From an uncultured Paracoccaceae bacterium (GTDB lineage Bacteria > Pseudomonadota > Alphaproteobacteria > Rhodobacterales > Rhodobacteraceae), in NCBI GenBank assembly GCA_947494675.1, contig CANLVP010000001.1:62001-126000 (forward strand): 64,000 bases of DNA. The letters run 5' to 3'. Positions 8,900 to 17,050 of the stretch are shown here, piece after piece. Positions within the stretch are counted from its first letter, which is position 1. Each line of letters opens with the position of its first letter. The notes below the pieces were generated by a model. It searched no databases. It was not told the DNA's origin and worked only from the letters and a program-made list of their open reading frames with translations. Position numbers and translations under genes: made by a program.

Positions 8900-8950
8900 C
8901 TCTGCGATGATACGACACGCCAATAAATCAAAGCAAAAAAGAGCAGCGCC

Positions 8951-10927
8951 ATGGCCGATCTACTGATGCCGGACGATGATGAGCCGAAGAAGAAACCAGC
9001 CTCGACCTATGATGCCTCCAGCATTCAGGTGTTGGAAGATATGGAACACGTCCGCCTGCGGCCGGGCATGTATATCGGCGGCAAGGATGATCGCGCGCTG
9101 CACCATATGGTGGCAGAGATCATCGACAACTCGATGGATGAGGCGGTTGCGGGCCACGCCAATTGGATCGAGGTTGAGCTGCATGAAAACGGCCATGTCA
9201 CCGTGCGTGACAATGGTCGGGGCATTCCGACCGATCCGCACCCCAAGGACCCGTCAAAATCCACACTTGAGATCGTGTTTTGCACGCTGAACGCGGGCGG
9301 CAAGTTTTCGGGCGATAGCTATCAGACATCGGGCGGTTTGCACGGTGTGGGCTCGTCCGTTGTCAACGCGCTGTCGGATCATTTGCGGGTTGAAGTGGCG
9401 CGCAACAAAGAAGTGCTCGCGATGGAATTTTCGCGCGGCATCCCGCAGACCAAGCTGGAAAAGGTGGGCGCGGCCCCCAACCGGCGCGGGACCACGGTGA
9501 CGTTTCATCCGGATGCGGAGATTTTCGGCTCGCTCAAGCTGAAGCCTGCGCGGCTGTTTAAGATGGCGCGGTCCAAGGCCTATCTATTCTCTGGCGTGGA
9601 AATCCGCTGGAAAACCGGGATTGATGATGGCGAGACCCCGAAAGAGGCGACGTTCAAGTTCCCCGGCGGGCTGTCGGATTACTTGAACGAGACGCTGGGC
9701 GGGGCCACGACCTATTCCGACAAGCCATTCGCGGGCAACGTCGACTTTACCGAGAAATTCGGCGTGCCGGGCAAGGTGGAATGGGCGATCAACTGGACGC
9801 CGTCGCGCGATGGCTTCATCCAGTCCTATTGTAACACCGTGCCCACGCCCGAGGGCGGCACCCATGAGATGGGGTTCTGGTCGGCGGTTCTGAAAGGCAT
9901 CAAGGCCTACGGCGAGCTGACCAACGTCAAAAAGGCCAGCATCATCACCCGCGACGATCTGATGGCGGGCGGCTGCGCGCTGGTGTCGTGTTTCATCCGC
10001 GAACCTGAGTTTGTGGGCCAGACCAAGGACCGGCTAGCGACGACAGAGGCGGGCCGCATGGTCGATGCCGCCGTGCGCGACCACTTTGACAACTGGCTGG
10101 CGGCGGATACCAAATCCGCAGGCGCGATCCTAGACTTTCTGGTGCTGCGGGCCGAAGAACGACTGCGCCGCCGTCAGGAGAAGGAAACCGCACGCAAGAG
10201 TGCCACGAAAAAGCTGCGCCTGCCCGGTAAGCTGACCGATTGTTCCAGCAAATCCCGCGAGGGGACGGAGCTCTTTATCGTGGAGGGCGACAGCGCGGGG
10301 GGGTCCGGCAAAGGCGCGCGCGACCGCAAGTTTCAGGCGCTGCTGCCGCTGCGCGGGAAAATCCTGAACGTGCTGGGCGCGGCCTCTTCAAAGCTGACGT
10401 CAAATGCCGAGATTTCCGATCTGTGCGAGGCCTTGGGCGTCGGTATGGGGGCAAAGTTCAATCTGGATGATCTGCGCTATGACAAGGTCATCATCATGAC
10501 CGATGCGGACGTGGACGGCGCGCATATCGCCTCGCTGCTGATGACGTTCTTCTTTACCCAGATGCGCCCGATGATCGATGCGGGGCACCTCTATCTCGCC
10601 TGCCCGCCGCTTTACCGGCTGACCCAAGGCGCGCGCCGCGTCTATGTGGCGGATGATGCCGAAAAGAACGCGATGATGGAGAAGGGACTGGGCGGTAAAG
10701 GTAAAATCGACGTGCAACGCTTTAAGGGTCTGGGCGAGATGGACGCGAAGGACCTCAAAGAAACGACGATGGACCCAAGCACGCGCAAACTGATCCGGGT
10801 ATCCGTTTCCGATGATGAGCCGGGCGAGACGGCTGATCTGGTGGAGCGGTTGATGGGCAAGAAGCCAGAACTGCGGTTCCAATACATTCAGGAAAACGCG
10901 CGGTTTGTGGAGGAGTTGGATGTTTAG
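8951..10927 (+). CDS. parE: DNA topoisomerase IV subunit B
   Basis: A 658-aa type IIA topoisomerase ATPase subunit that, with ParC, decatenates daughter chromosomes. GHKL motifs: EIIDN (56-60), DNGRGIP (87-93) and GGLHGVGSS (128-136). The TOPRIM domain has EGDSAGG near residue 444 and the DADVDG metal site near 517. The length and the absence of the GyrB C-terminal insertion favour ParE over GyrB. GAGCAG precedes the ATG. A DUF4145 gene begins 12 nt after the stop. Confidence 0.95.
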   Translation: MADLLMPDDDEPKKKPASTYDASSIQVLEDMEHVRLRPGMYIGGKDDRALHHMVAEIIDNSMDEAVAGHANWIEVELHENGHVTVRDNGRGIPTDPHPKDPSKSTLEIVFCTLNAGGKFSGDSYQTSGGLHGVGSSVVNALSDHLRVEVARNKEVLAMEFSRGIPQTKLEKVGAAPNRRGTTVTFHPDAEIFGSLKLKPARLFKMARSKAYLFSGVEIRWKTGIDDGETPKEATFKFPGGLSDYLNETLGGATTYSDKPFAGNVDFTEKFGVPGKVEWAINWTPSRDGFIQSYCNTVPTPEGGTHEMGFWSAVLKGIKAYGELTNVKKASIITRDDLMAGGCALVSCFIREPEFVGQTKDRLATTEAGRMVDAAVRDHFDNWLAADTKSAGAILDFLVLRAEERLRRRQEKETARKSATKKLRLPGKLTDCSSKSREGTELFIVEGDSAGGSGKGARDRKFQALLPLRGKILNVLGAASSKLTSNAEISDLCEALGVGMGAKFNLDDLRYDKVIIMTDADVDGAHIASLLMTFFFTQMRPMIDAGHLYLACPPLYRLTQGARRVYVADDAEKNAMMEKGLGGKGKIDVQRFKGLGEMDAKDLKETTMDPSTRKLIRVSVSDDEPGETADLVERLMGKKPELRFQYIQENARFVEELDV

Positions 10928-10939
10928 GGGGGCGCACAA

Positions 10940-11596
10940 ATGAGCACAGCAAACTTACTTCACGATTGCCCGCATTGTGGCGGCGTAAATTGTAGTTTCC
11001 TGCTTTTCTTTGCTCTTCCTTCGAAGCACAGCCGATATAGCTGGAGCACTTTGGCCGAATGTGGCGTTTGTAAAAACAGAGTCCTGATGGAACTCAAAGG
11101 ATCGAACGATAACTCGAATTCGGGTAACTCCCCAATTGAAATCTCAAAGAAAGCACCGCTAAGTGATCATTTTGACCTTACCGCCTTCTACCCGACACCG
11201 GAGCGGCCGGTGATAACTGATAGTCTTCCTGAAAATGTTGAGCGGACGCTGATCGAAGCAGAAGCGGCATATTCGGCAGGCCTCTATACCGCAGCGGCAT
11301 CTTGCTACCGAAAATCGATGGAGAGAGCGACAAAGGCGTTGTTACCCGATGCCAAAGGGATGCTGAATGCTCGCATTCGTCAAATCGAGAAAGACGGTTT
11401 ACTGCCAAGGGCGATGATTGAGCTTTTGGATCAGGTCAGAATTTTTGCCAATGAAGCTGTCCACGATGATGAGGTTGACCCAACCAAAGAAGACTGCGCC
11501 GGGGCGAGAGAATTCTGCCAGTTATTTCTGACTTATGCCTTCTCTCTCCCAGCAAAGATCGACGTTGCCAAGAAGAAGGCTACGGAACCCAGCTAG
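10940..11596 (+). CDS. Zinc-ribbon plus DUF4145 (HEPN-like) protein
   Basis: A 218-aa protein. The N terminus has a CPHCGG...CGVC zinc-ribbon pattern (about residues 10-49). The C-terminal half matches DUF4145, with AYSAGLYTAAASCYRKSMERA and RIFANEAVHDD. DUF4145 has a HEPN-like helical fold and is often found in restriction or defence contexts, though its role is unproven. The gene is visibly more AT-rich than its neighbours, suggesting recent acquisition. A GGGGGG ribosome site lies 12 nt after parE, so it may be cotranscribed with it. Confidence 0.82.
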   Translation: MSTANLLHDCPHCGGVNCSFLLFFALPSKHSRYSWSTLAECGVCKNRVLMELKGSNDNSNSGNSPIEISKKAPLSDHFDLTAFYPTPERPVITDSLPENVERTLIEAEAAYSAGLYTAAASCYRKSMERATKALLPDAKGMLNARIRQIEKDGLLPRAMIELLDQVRIFANEAVHDDEVDPTKEDCAGAREFCQLFLTYAFSLPAKIDVAKKKATEPS

Positions 11597-11597
11597 A

Positions 11598-11720
11598 GGC
11601 ATCGCCCGACCTGGTGGGCGTTTGCGACCTCTCTGCTTCATCTAACAGCTCCAGAATTTCAACCTTTCCGCCATTTGAAACGACGCAAAATCGCCCTCCG
11701 GGGGGAGGTCGGGCGATGCC
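11598..11720. repeat. 123-bp segment bounded by a perfect 15-bp inverted repeat
   Basis: GGCATCGCCCGACCT (11598-11612) is the exact reverse complement of 11706-11720. The interior has no gene. The left arm starts 2 nt after the stop of the DUF4145 gene. It could be a small non-autonomous element, or a very long-looped hairpin ending that transcript. No target-site duplication was seen. Confidence 0.5.
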
Positions 11721-11798
11721 CGGTGGTGCCGCCGGGCGGGATGGGTTGAGATGGTGCGCTTTGGTGTTGGTGGTGTTTTGGTTTGAACCGAAGCGTGT

Positions 11799-11821
11799 GC
11801 CGGGGTGAACCCCGGCCTACG
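11799..11821. repeat. Palindromic repeat copy (GCCGGGGTGAA...CCCCGGCCTACG)
   Basis: GCCGGGG, TGAA, CCCCGGC stem-loop followed by CTACG, a variant of the 4408 repeat. It lies in the gene-free spacer 11597-11892 with two more copies; the rest of that spacer holds nothing I can identify. Confidence 0.6.
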
Positions 11822-11848
11822 GGTGTGGGGATAGGTTAGGACAAGGTG

Positions 11849-11871
11849 GCCGGTCTGAAGCCCGGCCTACG
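11849..11871. repeat. Palindromic repeat copy, identical to 4408-4430
   Basis: Twenty-three nucleotides identical to the copy at 4408-4430, including the CTACG end. It lies 2 nt from the next copy, so three copies cluster within 100 bp here. Confidence 0.65.
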
Positions 11872-11872
11872 T

Positions 11873-11896
11873 GGTGCGTGTGAACACGCACCCTAC
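11873..11896 (-). terminator. Palindromic repeat/terminator at the stop of the endolysin-like gene
   Basis: GGTGCGTG, TGAA loop, CACGCACC, then CTAC. The CTA at 11893-11895 is the TAG stop codon of the minus-strand gene that starts at 12882, so the hairpin follows that gene directly. Confidence 0.6.
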
Positions 11897-12882
11897 CCGA
11901 CGCGGTCGTTTTGGAGGCCTTCGTTCAGGAGGGCGAGGACGTGGGCGGTGGCTTCGGCTTTGGTGATCGCGCCATCGGTGTTCGCGTCCAGACCCTTGTT
12001 GTATTTGTATTGCCGCGAGGGGTACTCAAACAGCACGTAGCTTTTCATCTTGCCCACAGCGCGGGGCCAGAGCACGGCCATGTAGAGGTCAAAGATATCG
12101 TTCAGGCGACCGTGATAGGGGCGGAAGTATTGCTCAACGATATCAAGCTGTTCTTCGGCGGTCATCGCCTTCAAAGCCTCGATTGAGGTGCCCATGCCCT
12201 CTGCCGTTCGTTTGGTGAACTGGATCAGCCCCACGGCCCCGGATAACGGGTTTTCGACGTCGGGCTTGAAGCTGCGCGCGCTTTCAAAGGCCATCACCGC
12301 CATCAGGTCATTGGGGTCGATCTGCAACCCGTTGCTGATGTTGATCACCTTGGCCTTGAAGCTGGGCGAGACCATGGCCCCCCATGCGATCTGCGGGTCC
12401 AAACCGGCCTCGGCCAGAATATTGCCGATCACGATGTCGATGGCGGATTTCGCCAGCGGGGTCACGTCCCACGGGTCGATATTGTCGTAGTGCTTCTTTT
12501 GGCTATTCACCGAAAGGTGCAGGTGCTTGGTATGCGGGTTGGAGCCGCGGTATTCCTGCGCGTCCCAGGCCTTAACCGTGGGTTTGTCGTAGGACCGCCA
12601 GATCTTCTTGTCCCAGATGATGTATTTGATCCGCTTGTCGCGGCTTTCGATCAGTGACTGCACGATCAGGTGGCAGTCACAGCCCTTGTCGGGATCATGG
12701 GTGATGTCAGCGGCAGAGACGACGCGGGACGGGCCGTCCTTGATCCACGGGTTATGGTCGCTTTGGCGCGATTGGTGGGCGGCGTCGCCCACCGTGCCAT
12801 CGGATCTTTTCGACCGGTCCGGTGCCAGATCGTTGATTTGCTGAATAAATTTCGTAAGCGAAGATGCCGCGCGCCAAGCCAT
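11893..12882 (-). CDS. Putative cell-wall hydrolase: M15-like peptidase, lytic transglycosylase, EF-hand
   Basis: A 329-aa protein with three parts. Residues 35-123 look like an M15/VanY-type zinc peptidase: SDHNPW with H43, AADI with D59 and PHTKHLHLSV with H120/H122. Residues 185-255 resemble a lysozyme-like transglycosylase with a candidate catalytic Glu at E200 (AFESA) and GLIQFT at 218-223. Residues 299-310 form a complete EF-hand loop, D-x-N-x-D-G-x-I-x-x-x-E. No signal peptide is visible, as for phage endolysins. GGGGGA precedes the ATG. No other phage genes are nearby. The domain calls rest on motifs only. Confidence 0.72.
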   Translation of the reverse strand: MAWRAASSLTKFIQQINDLAPDRSKRSDGTVGDAAHQSRQSDHNPWIKDGPSRVVSAADITHDPDKGCDCHLIVQSLIESRDKRIKYIIWDKKIWRSYDKPTVKAWDAQEYRGSNPHTKHLHLSVNSQKKHYDNIDPWDVTPLAKSAIDIVIGNILAEAGLDPQIAWGAMVSPSFKAKVINISNGLQIDPNDLMAVMAFESARSFKPDVENPLSGAVGLIQFTKRTAEGMGTSIEALKAMTAEEQLDIVEQYFRPYHGRLNDIFDLYMAVLWPRAVGKMKSYVLFEYPSRQYKYNKGLDANTDGAITKAEATAHVLALLNEGLQNDRVG

Positions 12883-12927
12883 GAATGTCCCCCGATCTAA
12901 ATGAGGGTAGCTTGGCGCAAGACAGGC

Positions 12928-12944
12928 CCTTACGTAAAGTAAGG
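12928..12944 (-). terminator. Short hairpin downstream of the DUF3047 gene
   Basis: CCTTAC, 5-nt loop, GTAAGG, ending 2 nt from the DUF3047 stop. It lies between two same-strand genes, so it could be a weak terminator or an RNA stabiliser. Confidence 0.35.
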
Positions 12945-12945
12945 A

Positions 12946-13578
12946 TTACCGGAGCGTCATATTACCGATGGCGGCACGGATCACGCTATCGGTGTCATCG
13001 CTGTCGCCGGATACGGCCATGCCGATCAGCGCACCCTTGGTGCCGCCAAAGGCGCGGGCGTAATCAGCGGCGAGGTCGACGCTTTCGCTATGCGACCCGG
13101 TGCTGGCCTGGCGCAAGGGGATCGTCACGCCGCCACGGCCATAGGGGGATTTGATCACCTGGCCGCGGCTATGGTTGCCGCCCCAAGCGTATTGGATCAC
13201 GCGGACGTCGTCGCGGCCCAGCAGGCTGCGGATGCCGGCACCGGCGAGCGAGGGCGCCACGGCCTCTGGCACAAAGACGAAATAGACGCTGATGTTGCGG
13301 TCGTCCCCGCCCTTGCGTGACAGGTCCGTGGGGGGCACGGATTGTTCCACGGTCCAGGCCCATGACGCGGCATTGGCACCCCATTCGCCCTGCGGCAGGC
13401 GGGTCCAAGCGATGCTGACCGACCCGTCAGAGACCATCGAAAGCGTGTTGCCAAAGTTGTAGTCATTGCTGGAAAACAACGACAATTTCTGTTCCTGCCA
13501 CCCGCTGGCAAAGCTGACGGGGCCAGCGGCAAGGGGGGTGGCAAGCAGGGCAAGGGCAAGGGTGGCATGTCGTAGCAT
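12946..13578 (-). CDS. DUF3047 family exported protein
   Basis: The 210-aa protein has an N-terminal signal peptide (about residues 1-18, ending ATPLAAG). The body fits DUF3047: SRKGGDDRNISVYFVF, VIQYAWGG, and the closing DYARAFG...IGMAVSGDSDDTDS. The domain is periplasmic with no proven function. It is transcribed away from the DUF1194 gene at 13684. Confidence 0.82.
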   Translation of the reverse strand: MLRHATLALALLATPLAAGPVSFASGWQEQKLSLFSSNDYNFGNTLSMVSDGSVSIAWTRLPQGEWGANAASWAWTVEQSVPPTDLSRKGGDDRNISVYFVFVPEAVAPSLAGAGIRSLLGRDDVRVIQYAWGGNHSRGQVIKSPYGRGGVTIPLRQASTGSHSESVDLAADYARAFGGTKGALIGMAVSGDSDDTDSVIRAAIGNMTLR

Positions 13579-13683
13579 CGTGTCTCTCCGGGGTTTGCTT
13601 TGACAGTCAGGTAGCAGATCGCGGAAAGGTTTCCTGCACCCTCACGCCCGCGTCACGCGATTGTCACGGGCTGAAACGAAGCT

Positions 13684-14397
13684 ATGTTCGTTGTCATGAG
13701 ATTTTTGATTGCGCTTTTGGTCTGGGCCTCTGCCGCGCAAGCCCAGGTGATTGAAACCTCGTTGGAGCTGGTTTTTCTGGCCGATGGGTCCGGGTCCATT
13801 GATGAAGAAGAGCTACAGTTCCAACGGCAGGGCTATGCCGATGCGATCCAAAGCGATGAGGTGTTAGCGGCGATTGCAGACACCGCTTATGGCCATATCG
13901 CAGTGGTCTATCTGGAATGGGCGACCAATCAGGCGGTTGTGGCAGATTGGACCTTGATCGACGGGCCAGAGGCGGCAGCAGAGTTTGCGGCCAAGCTGGC
14001 GGGGCCGCGACAGGTCTTTGGCCGCAATGCCATTGGGGCCGCACTGCTGGAAGGCCAGCGGCAGATCGACATCAACAATTTTGACGGCTTTCGCCATGTG
14101 ATCGACTTTTCTGGCGACAGTATCGGCAATTCCAGCGGGCCGCCGATTGATCTGGCACGGCAAGAGGTGCTGGATCAGGGCACGGTGATCAACGCGCTGC
14201 CAATCTTGCGGCCTGACAGTCTGCGCCGGGCGGGAGCCAATCTGGAAGCGGAATACGAGAGCCGGATCATTGGCGGCCCCGGTGCCTTTATGGTCACGGC
14301 CGAAAGCCGCGAAACCTTTGGCGCGGCGGTGCAGCGCAAGATGTTTCTGGAGATTTCGGGGCAAATGCCCGAGGTTGACTACGCCGCTGCAGAATAG
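13684..14397 (+). CDS. DUF1194 (von Willebrand factor A-like) exported protein
   Basis: A 237-aa protein with a signal peptide ending near AAQAQ. FLADGSGSID contains the DxSxS metal-ion-dependent adhesion motif of vWA domains, followed by the typical HVIDFSGDSIGN and GAFMVTAES segments. Probably periplasmic; partner unknown. The start may be the ATG at 13684 or the one at 13696. Neither has a clear ribosome site, and the later one gives a more typical signal peptide. Confidence 0.85.
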   Translation: MFVVMRFLIALLVWASAAQAQVIETSLELVFLADGSGSIDEEELQFQRQGYADAIQSDEVLAAIADTAYGHIAVVYLEWATNQAVVADWTLIDGPEAAAEFAAKLAGPRQVFGRNAIGAALLEGQRQIDINNFDGFRHVIDFSGDSIGNSSGPPIDLARQEVLDQGTVINALPILRPDSLRRAGANLEAEYESRIIGGPGAFMVTAESRETFGAAVQRKMFLEISGQMPEVDYAAAE

Positions 14398-14412
14398 CGG
14401 ACCGGGCCCCTA

Positions 14413-14799
14413 TCACTGCTGGATGCTTTCCACGTAATCCGTGAGCACCAAAAGCTTGGCCGGGATCGGCACAGGCACGCCGTTTTCATCGGTCATGACC
14501 AGCGGGCCAAGGTCGCCTGCACCAAATTCGGGCATCACATCGGCGCGGTGCGCGCCGCGATCCAGCCCGTCGATAAAGCTTGCCACGTATGACCGGTCAA
14601 AAACGCCGCCGTTGCGTTCGGCGATGCGTGTGAGGTCAGGTGGCGCGACGTCCAACCCAGCAGCAAGCGGGCCATCGCCCTGCCCTGAGGCCCCGTGGCA
14701 GGCGGCGCAATTGTCCGTGAAGGCCATCTGGCCATCCATCGGCGTCTCCGTAACGCAAGCTGATAATGCAAACAGCGGAAGGATCAGAATTTTGCGCAT
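14413..14799 (-). CDS. Class I c-type cytochrome, probable lipoprotein
   Basis: A 128-aa protein. The N terminus has a lipobox (LFALSAC), so it is likely lipid-anchored. One haem site CAACH is at about residues 31-35, and the probable distal Met is in DVMPEFG. It is a short electron carrier of unknown partner. I chose the ATG at 14799-14797 (preceded by GAGGAGAGCACC); the longer frame runs into the divergent gene. Confidence 0.85.
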   Translation of the reverse strand: MRKILILPLFALSACVTETPMDGQMAFTDNCAACHGASGQGDGPLAAGLDVAPPDLTRIAERNGGVFDRSYVASFIDGLDRGAHRADVMPEFGAGDLGPLVMTDENGVPVPIPAKLLVLTDYVESIQQ

Positions 14800-14902
14800 G
14801 GTGCTCTCCTCTTTTGGGGTCATCATGGCAGATGTTGGGCCCCCTGCCTTGATCCAGATCATGGGCTGCGTCAGGGTGCGCGTCAATAAGGGAGGGATCA
14901 TC

Positions 14903-15334
14903 ATGCATTACGCGGGCATCATGTTGCTGGCAGGCATTGGCGTGCCGATTTTGGCGGCGCTGAACGCGGCTTTGGGGCGGCTCATCGGGTCACCTGCGGT
15001 GGCGGCATCGGTTCTGTTTGCGGTGGCGCTGGTGGTCTCTGTCGTGGTGGCGCTGGTGACGGCCCCGGACGCGGTGTCGCGGTTGGGAATTGCGCCCAAG
15101 CACTTGTTTTTGGGCGGGGTCTTGGTGGCGTTTTACGTGCTGAGCATCACGTGGATTGCGCCCGTGATCGGCGTCGGCAATGCGGTGTTTTTCGTGCTGC
15201 TGGGGCAATTGATTGCGGCGGCGGCGATTGATCACTTTGGTCTGTTTTCGGCGCAAGTCTCGCCGCTGTCACTGACGCGAGCGGCGGGGATTGCATTGAT
15301 GGCGGTGGGGGTCTTTGTCACGCAGCGGGCCTAG
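14903..15334 (+). CDS. DMT-type small transporter (DUF606/YdcZ family)
   Basis: A 143-aa protein with five hydrophobic segments and the compact layout of DUF606 members, which are half-size relatives of EamA drug/metabolite transporters. GGAGGG precedes the ATG. The stop TAG shares its last base with the palindrome at 15334. Substrate unknown. Confidence 0.85.
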   Translation: MHYAGIMLLAGIGVPILAALNAALGRLIGSPAVAASVLFAVALVVSVVVALVTAPDAVSRLGIAPKHLFLGGVLVAFYVLSITWIAPVIGVGNAVFFVLLGQLIAAAAIDHFGLFSAQVSPLSLTRAAGIALMAVGVFVTQRA

Positions 15335-15356
15335 GTGGGCAGATTGCCCACCCTAC
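15334..15356. terminator. Bidirectional palindromic terminator of the CTAC repeat family
   Basis: GGTGGGCA, GAT loop, TGCCCACC, then CTAC, between two convergent genes. The CTA at 15353-15355 is the TAG stop codon of the minus-strand dehydrogenase. Confidence 0.65.
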
Positions 15357-16327
15357 CCCAGTGCGGTGATCCGATCCCAAACCGCGTCCGGCACATCGAC
15401 CAGCGCCATGGGTGTGCGTTGTGATCCGGGCAAACGGGCGCCGGGTTGGTCTGCCACGGCACCAGCCAGTCGTGCGACGCGGGCAGCCCAATGGTCAGTA
15501 TGGGTGCCGGGGTCGATCAGGATATAGAATTGACCAAGGTCGTGGGGCGGCCCCTCGCCGACCTTGAGGCCCGCCACGTCAACGGAATTGACCGACCCGG
15601 TGAGGGCGGCGGCCATCACCTCTGCCATGACGCCAAAACCAAAGCCTTTGGCCCCGCCCAAGGGCAGGATCGCGCCTTTGAGCGCCGCCGCGGGGTCGGT
15701 GGTGGGTTGGCCGTTTTCATCGACGCACCAGCCGGTTGGGATTTGTGTACCGGCGGCTTTCGCCTCTTTGATCGCGCCCAAGGCTGCGGCAGAGGTGGAG
15801 CTGTCGAAATGCAGCGCCATTGCGCCGCCGCCCGGCACCGAAAGCGCGATGGGGTTGGTGCCAAGCACTGGTGTCGCGCCGCCCGGCGGGGCCACCACCG
15901 GCGAGGCATTGGTAAAGCCAAGCCCCACAAGCCCCGCTGCCGCGATCTGCGCGGTGAAGTAGCCCAAAGAAGTGCAGGTGTGGCTATGGGCGATGGCAAG
16001 GCTGGCGATGCCGTTTTGCCGGGCCGCAGCGATGGCGGCGTCCAGACCAGCGGCAAAGGCGGGCTGGGCAAAGCCTTTGGCGGCATCTACGGTGACGGCC
16101 CCCGGACGTGGTTGGTTGACCTGTGGGGTGGCTTGGCCATCGACCCTGCCGGTCCCAAGGGCGGCGCAATAACTTTCGACATAGGACAGACCGCAGATCG
16201 TGTTGCCATGTGCCTCACTATCAGCGGTGGCCGCCGCCACATGGGTTGCGACATGATCAGACGCGCCATGGGCAACAAGAGCGGCATGGGTGGCGGCGTG
16301 GATGTCGGCGGGGGCAATCTTGGGCAT
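15353..16327 (-). CDS. Ldh2 family NAD(P)-dependent oxidoreductase
   Basis: A 324-aa member of the malate/L-lactate/sulfolactate/piperideine-2-carboxylate dehydrogenase superfamily, unrelated to classical LDH. Family marks are the early DSEAHGN (about 36-42), SHTCTSLGYF near residue 115, PVLGTNPIALSVPG, and GGAKGFGFGVMAEVMAAALTG near 225-245. Members reduce 2-oxo acids or cyclic imines in the cytoplasm. The exact substrate cannot be told from motifs. Confidence 0.87.
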   Translation of the reverse strand: MPKIAPADIHAATHAALVAHGASDHVATHVAAATADSEAHGNTICGLSYVESYCAALGTGRVDGQATPQVNQPRPGAVTVDAAKGFAQPAFAAGLDAAIAAARQNGIASLAIAHSHTCTSLGYFTAQIAAAGLVGLGFTNASPVVAPPGGATPVLGTNPIALSVPGGGAMALHFDSSTSAAALGAIKEAKAAGTQIPTGWCVDENGQPTTDPAAALKGAILPLGGAKGFGFGVMAEVMAAALTGSVNSVDVAGLKVGEGPPHDLGQFYILIDPGTHTDHWAARVARLAGAVADQPGARLPGSQRTPMALVDVPDAVWDRITALG

Positions 16328-16349
16328 CTTTGGGTCCTTTGGGCGGTGG

Positions 16350-16370
16350 CGATTATTCGGCGAATAATCG
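16350..16370 (-). terminator. Palindrome downstream of lolD, ATTCG-N-CGAAT family
   Basis: CGATTATTCG, G, CGAATAATCG: a perfect 10-bp inverted repeat starting 5 nt after the lolD stop. It is the reverse complement of the copy at 62722-62742. It is a probable terminator of the lolC-lolD operon, although the T run is short. Confidence 0.5.
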
Positions 16371-16375
16371 TGGCT

Positions 16376-17050
16376 TTAGCTCAGACGTCCGTCTACCAGA
16401 TGCACGGTGCGGTCCATGCGGGCGGCGAGTTCAAGGTTGTGGGTCGCAATAACAGCCGACAGGCCGGTGCCGCGCACAAGCTCCATCAGCGCGTCAAACA
16501 CACGGTCCGACGTGGCGGGGTCAAGGTTGCCTGTGGGTTCATCCGCCAGCAAAAGGCTGGGCGCATTGGCCAAGGCGCGGCAAAAGGCGACGCGCTGTTG
16601 TTCGCCCCCCGACAGGGCCGCCGGGCGATGATCGGCGCGGGGTTTGACGCCGACGCGGTCCAGCAGATCGAGCGCGTGGGCCTCTGCCTTGGCTGCGTCC
16701 ACGCCGTTGGCGAGCTGCGGCAGCACGATGTTTTCCAGCGCCGTGAATTCCGGCAGCAGGTGGTGGAATTGGTAGATGAACCCCACATCGCCGCGTCGCA
16801 CAGCAGTGCGTTTGCGGTCTGACAGCTTAGTCATATCGGTGCCGTTGATCGCCACCTGCCCCGCATCCGGCGTATCCAAGAGCCCCGCGATATGCAGCAG
16901 CGTCGATTTGCCTGCGCCAGAGGGGGCGACAAGGGCCACGACCTCGCCCGCGCCAACGGTCAGATCAGCGCCTTGCAGCACTGTGACCTCGGATGGTTTG
17001 CCGTGGTTGTAGCCTTTGGTGAGGCCCGTGAGGGTCAGAACATCACTCAT
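16376..17050 (-). CDS. lolD: Lipoprotein-releasing ABC transporter ATPase LolD
   Basis: A 224-aa ABC ATPase that powers release of outer-membrane lipoproteins from the inner membrane to LolA. Walker A is APSGAGKST (about residues 43-51), the signature is [11 protein letters not shown] and Walker B is [12 protein letters not shown]. The LolD/MacB-like DKRKTAVRR...[18 protein letters not shown] stretch favours LolD. The start at 17050 overlaps the permease gene by 8 bp. Confidence 0.92.
   Translation of the reverse strand: MSDVLTLTGLTKGYNHGKPSEVTVLQGADLTVGAGEVVALVAPSGAGKSTLLHIAGLLDTPDAGQVAINGTDMTKLSDRKRTAVRRGDVGFIYQFHHLLPEFTALENIVLPQLANGVDAAKAEAHALDLLDRVGVKPRADHRPAALSGGEQQRVAFCRALANAPSLLLADEPTGNLDPATSDRVFDALMELVRGTGLSAVIATHNLELAARMDRTVHLVDGRLS

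Larger units (their letters stand above)
8459..8950. other. Long intergenic region before parE with several hairpins
   Basis: 492 bp without a convincing gene. A short open frame at 8681-8926 on the + strand has no ribosome site and an odd composition. The region contains a CCGCAC-CGAG-GTGCGG hairpin (8541-8556), a CCTGTCT/AGACAGG hairpin (8640-8657) and a long stem-loop (8858-8899). It must contain the parE promoter. A small RNA is possible but not shown. Confidence 0.4.

Noticed and set aside
8681-8926. An 81-codon open frame upstream of parE
   Set aside because: No ribosome site, mixed composition, and it covers a stem-loop; no recognisable protein features.
11614-11808. A 64-codon frame in the repeat-rich spacer
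   Set aside because: It is made of repeat sequence and runs through palindromes; Arg/Pro/Gly bias typical of non-coding GC-rich DNA.
11893-12882. A prophage around the endolysin-like gene
   Set aside because: No capsid, tail, integrase or portal genes are nearby; flanking genes are ordinary chromosomal ones.
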